Assembly: GCA_944392185.1 (NCBI GenBank)
Contig: CALXVW010000021.1
Coordinates: 1-6,030 of the forward strand
Direction: 5' to 3'
DNA: 6,030 nt
DNA from: an uncultured Alphaproteobacteria bacterium
GTDB taxonomy: Bacteria; Pseudomonadota; Alphaproteobacteria; RF32; CAG-239
Under the pieces are notes generated by a model, which did no database searches, was not told the origin of the DNA, and saw only the letters and a list, made by a program, of their open reading frames with translations. Each line of letters starts with the position of its first letter. The stretch's first letter is position 1. Shown here piece after piece: positions 5,743 to 6,030 of this stretch. A program made the position numbers and the translations under genes.

Positions 5743-6030
5743 AGGCATATCTTCCTATATTTAACAATAACAATGCTCCACCTATTATTGTCAGAATAAG
5801 ATAATTTCTTTGAGTTTGAGTTTGATACTTCTCAAATGTATTCTCCAACATTTCCATGCCGCTTGAAAGTGTTCCGATGATGCTGCGCTCTATAACTACA
5901 AAATCTACCGCTAACCATAAAATTCTCCCTAATAATCTTAGCGGAGACACAATAATCAGTCGATACATTGCTCCCTGCCAATCAGTTTCTTGCAAAGTCT
6001 CATTCTCAGAAAATATATTGACCCATTTTT
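5735..6030 (-). CDS. nuoL: NADH-quinone oxidoreductase subunit L, C-terminal part
   Basis: The frame is open to the right window edge, so this is the last ~98 codons of a longer gene; no start lies in the window. A TTG at 5995 is just an internal Leu codon. The segment reads as a NuoL C-terminus: a SPLRLLGRILWLAVDFVVIE stretch, like the end of the long lateral helix and its WxxDxxVID-type motif, then a polar linker (ENTFEKYQTQTQRN) and a final hydrophobic helix (NYLILTIIGGALLLLNIG) matching the last transmembrane segment. NuoL is the distal antiporter-like subunit of complex I and carries the lateral helix spanning NuoM and NuoN. The assignment depends partly on position directly before nuoM. 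Its proton-path residues lie outside the window. Confidence 0.82.
   Translation of the reverse strand, partial: KWVNIFSENETLQETDWQGAMYRLIIVSPLRLLGRILWLAVDFVVIERSIIGTLSSGMEMLENTFEKYQTQTQRNYLILTIIGGALLLLNIGRYAYE
5751..5756 (-). promoter_or_regulatory. Shine-Dalgarno that favours the second nuoM ATG
   Basis: On the minus strand AGGAAG, within the last codons of nuoL, lies 8 bases before the ATG at 5742 but only 2 bases before the in-frame ATG at 5748. Normal spacing therefore favours 5742. Confidence 0.65.

Overview
The window looks like a piece of an AT-rich alphaproteobacterial chromosome. The main clue is gene order on the minus strand: nuoL-nuoM-nuoN-birA-rnj. This is the distal end of the complex I (NADH:quinone oxidoreductase) operon followed by a biotin-protein ligase and a ribonuclease J, an arrangement typical of Alphaproteobacteria. 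The low G+C and very divergent complex I subunits suggest a host-associated or otherwise specialised lineage (inference).

Layout: bases 1-176 hold no gene I can support. They contain a perfect 12-bp inverted repeat (77-106) and a strong plus-strand intrinsic terminator (119-150). A small plus-strand gene (177-416) encodes a 79-residue Xre/Cro-type helix-turn-helix protein. It converges on the long minus-strand operon, and a hairpin at 421-444 separates the two and can terminate both. From there to the right edge everything is one tightly packed minus-strand operon. Read in transcription order it is nuoL (only its last ~98 codons in the window), nuoM, nuoN, birA and rnj. Each junction is an overlap or a very short gap (8-nt overlap, 8-nt gap, 4-nt overlap, 1-nt overlap), and the first three downstream starts have clear Shine-Dalgarno sequences inside the preceding gene's end.

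How the genes work together: NuoL, NuoM and NuoN are the three antiporter-like membrane subunits of complex I. BirA and RNase J have unrelated roles (biotin attachment and RNA turnover) and travel with nuo by long-standing synteny.

The most notable observation concerns complex I. NuoM and NuoN are full length and keep their family architecture, yet several charged residues of the proton-translocation path appear to be gone. In NuoN the helix-5 Glu and the helix-7 and helix-8 Lys are replaced by Pro, Met and Pro. In NuoM the helix-8 Lys and helix-12 Glu are replaced by Leu and Asn, although the helix-5 Glu is kept and helix-7 Lys is Arg. This suggests a complex I whose pumping by two of its antiporter-like subunits is reduced or changed. 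These alignments were made by eye against remembered family consensus and need a proper alignment.
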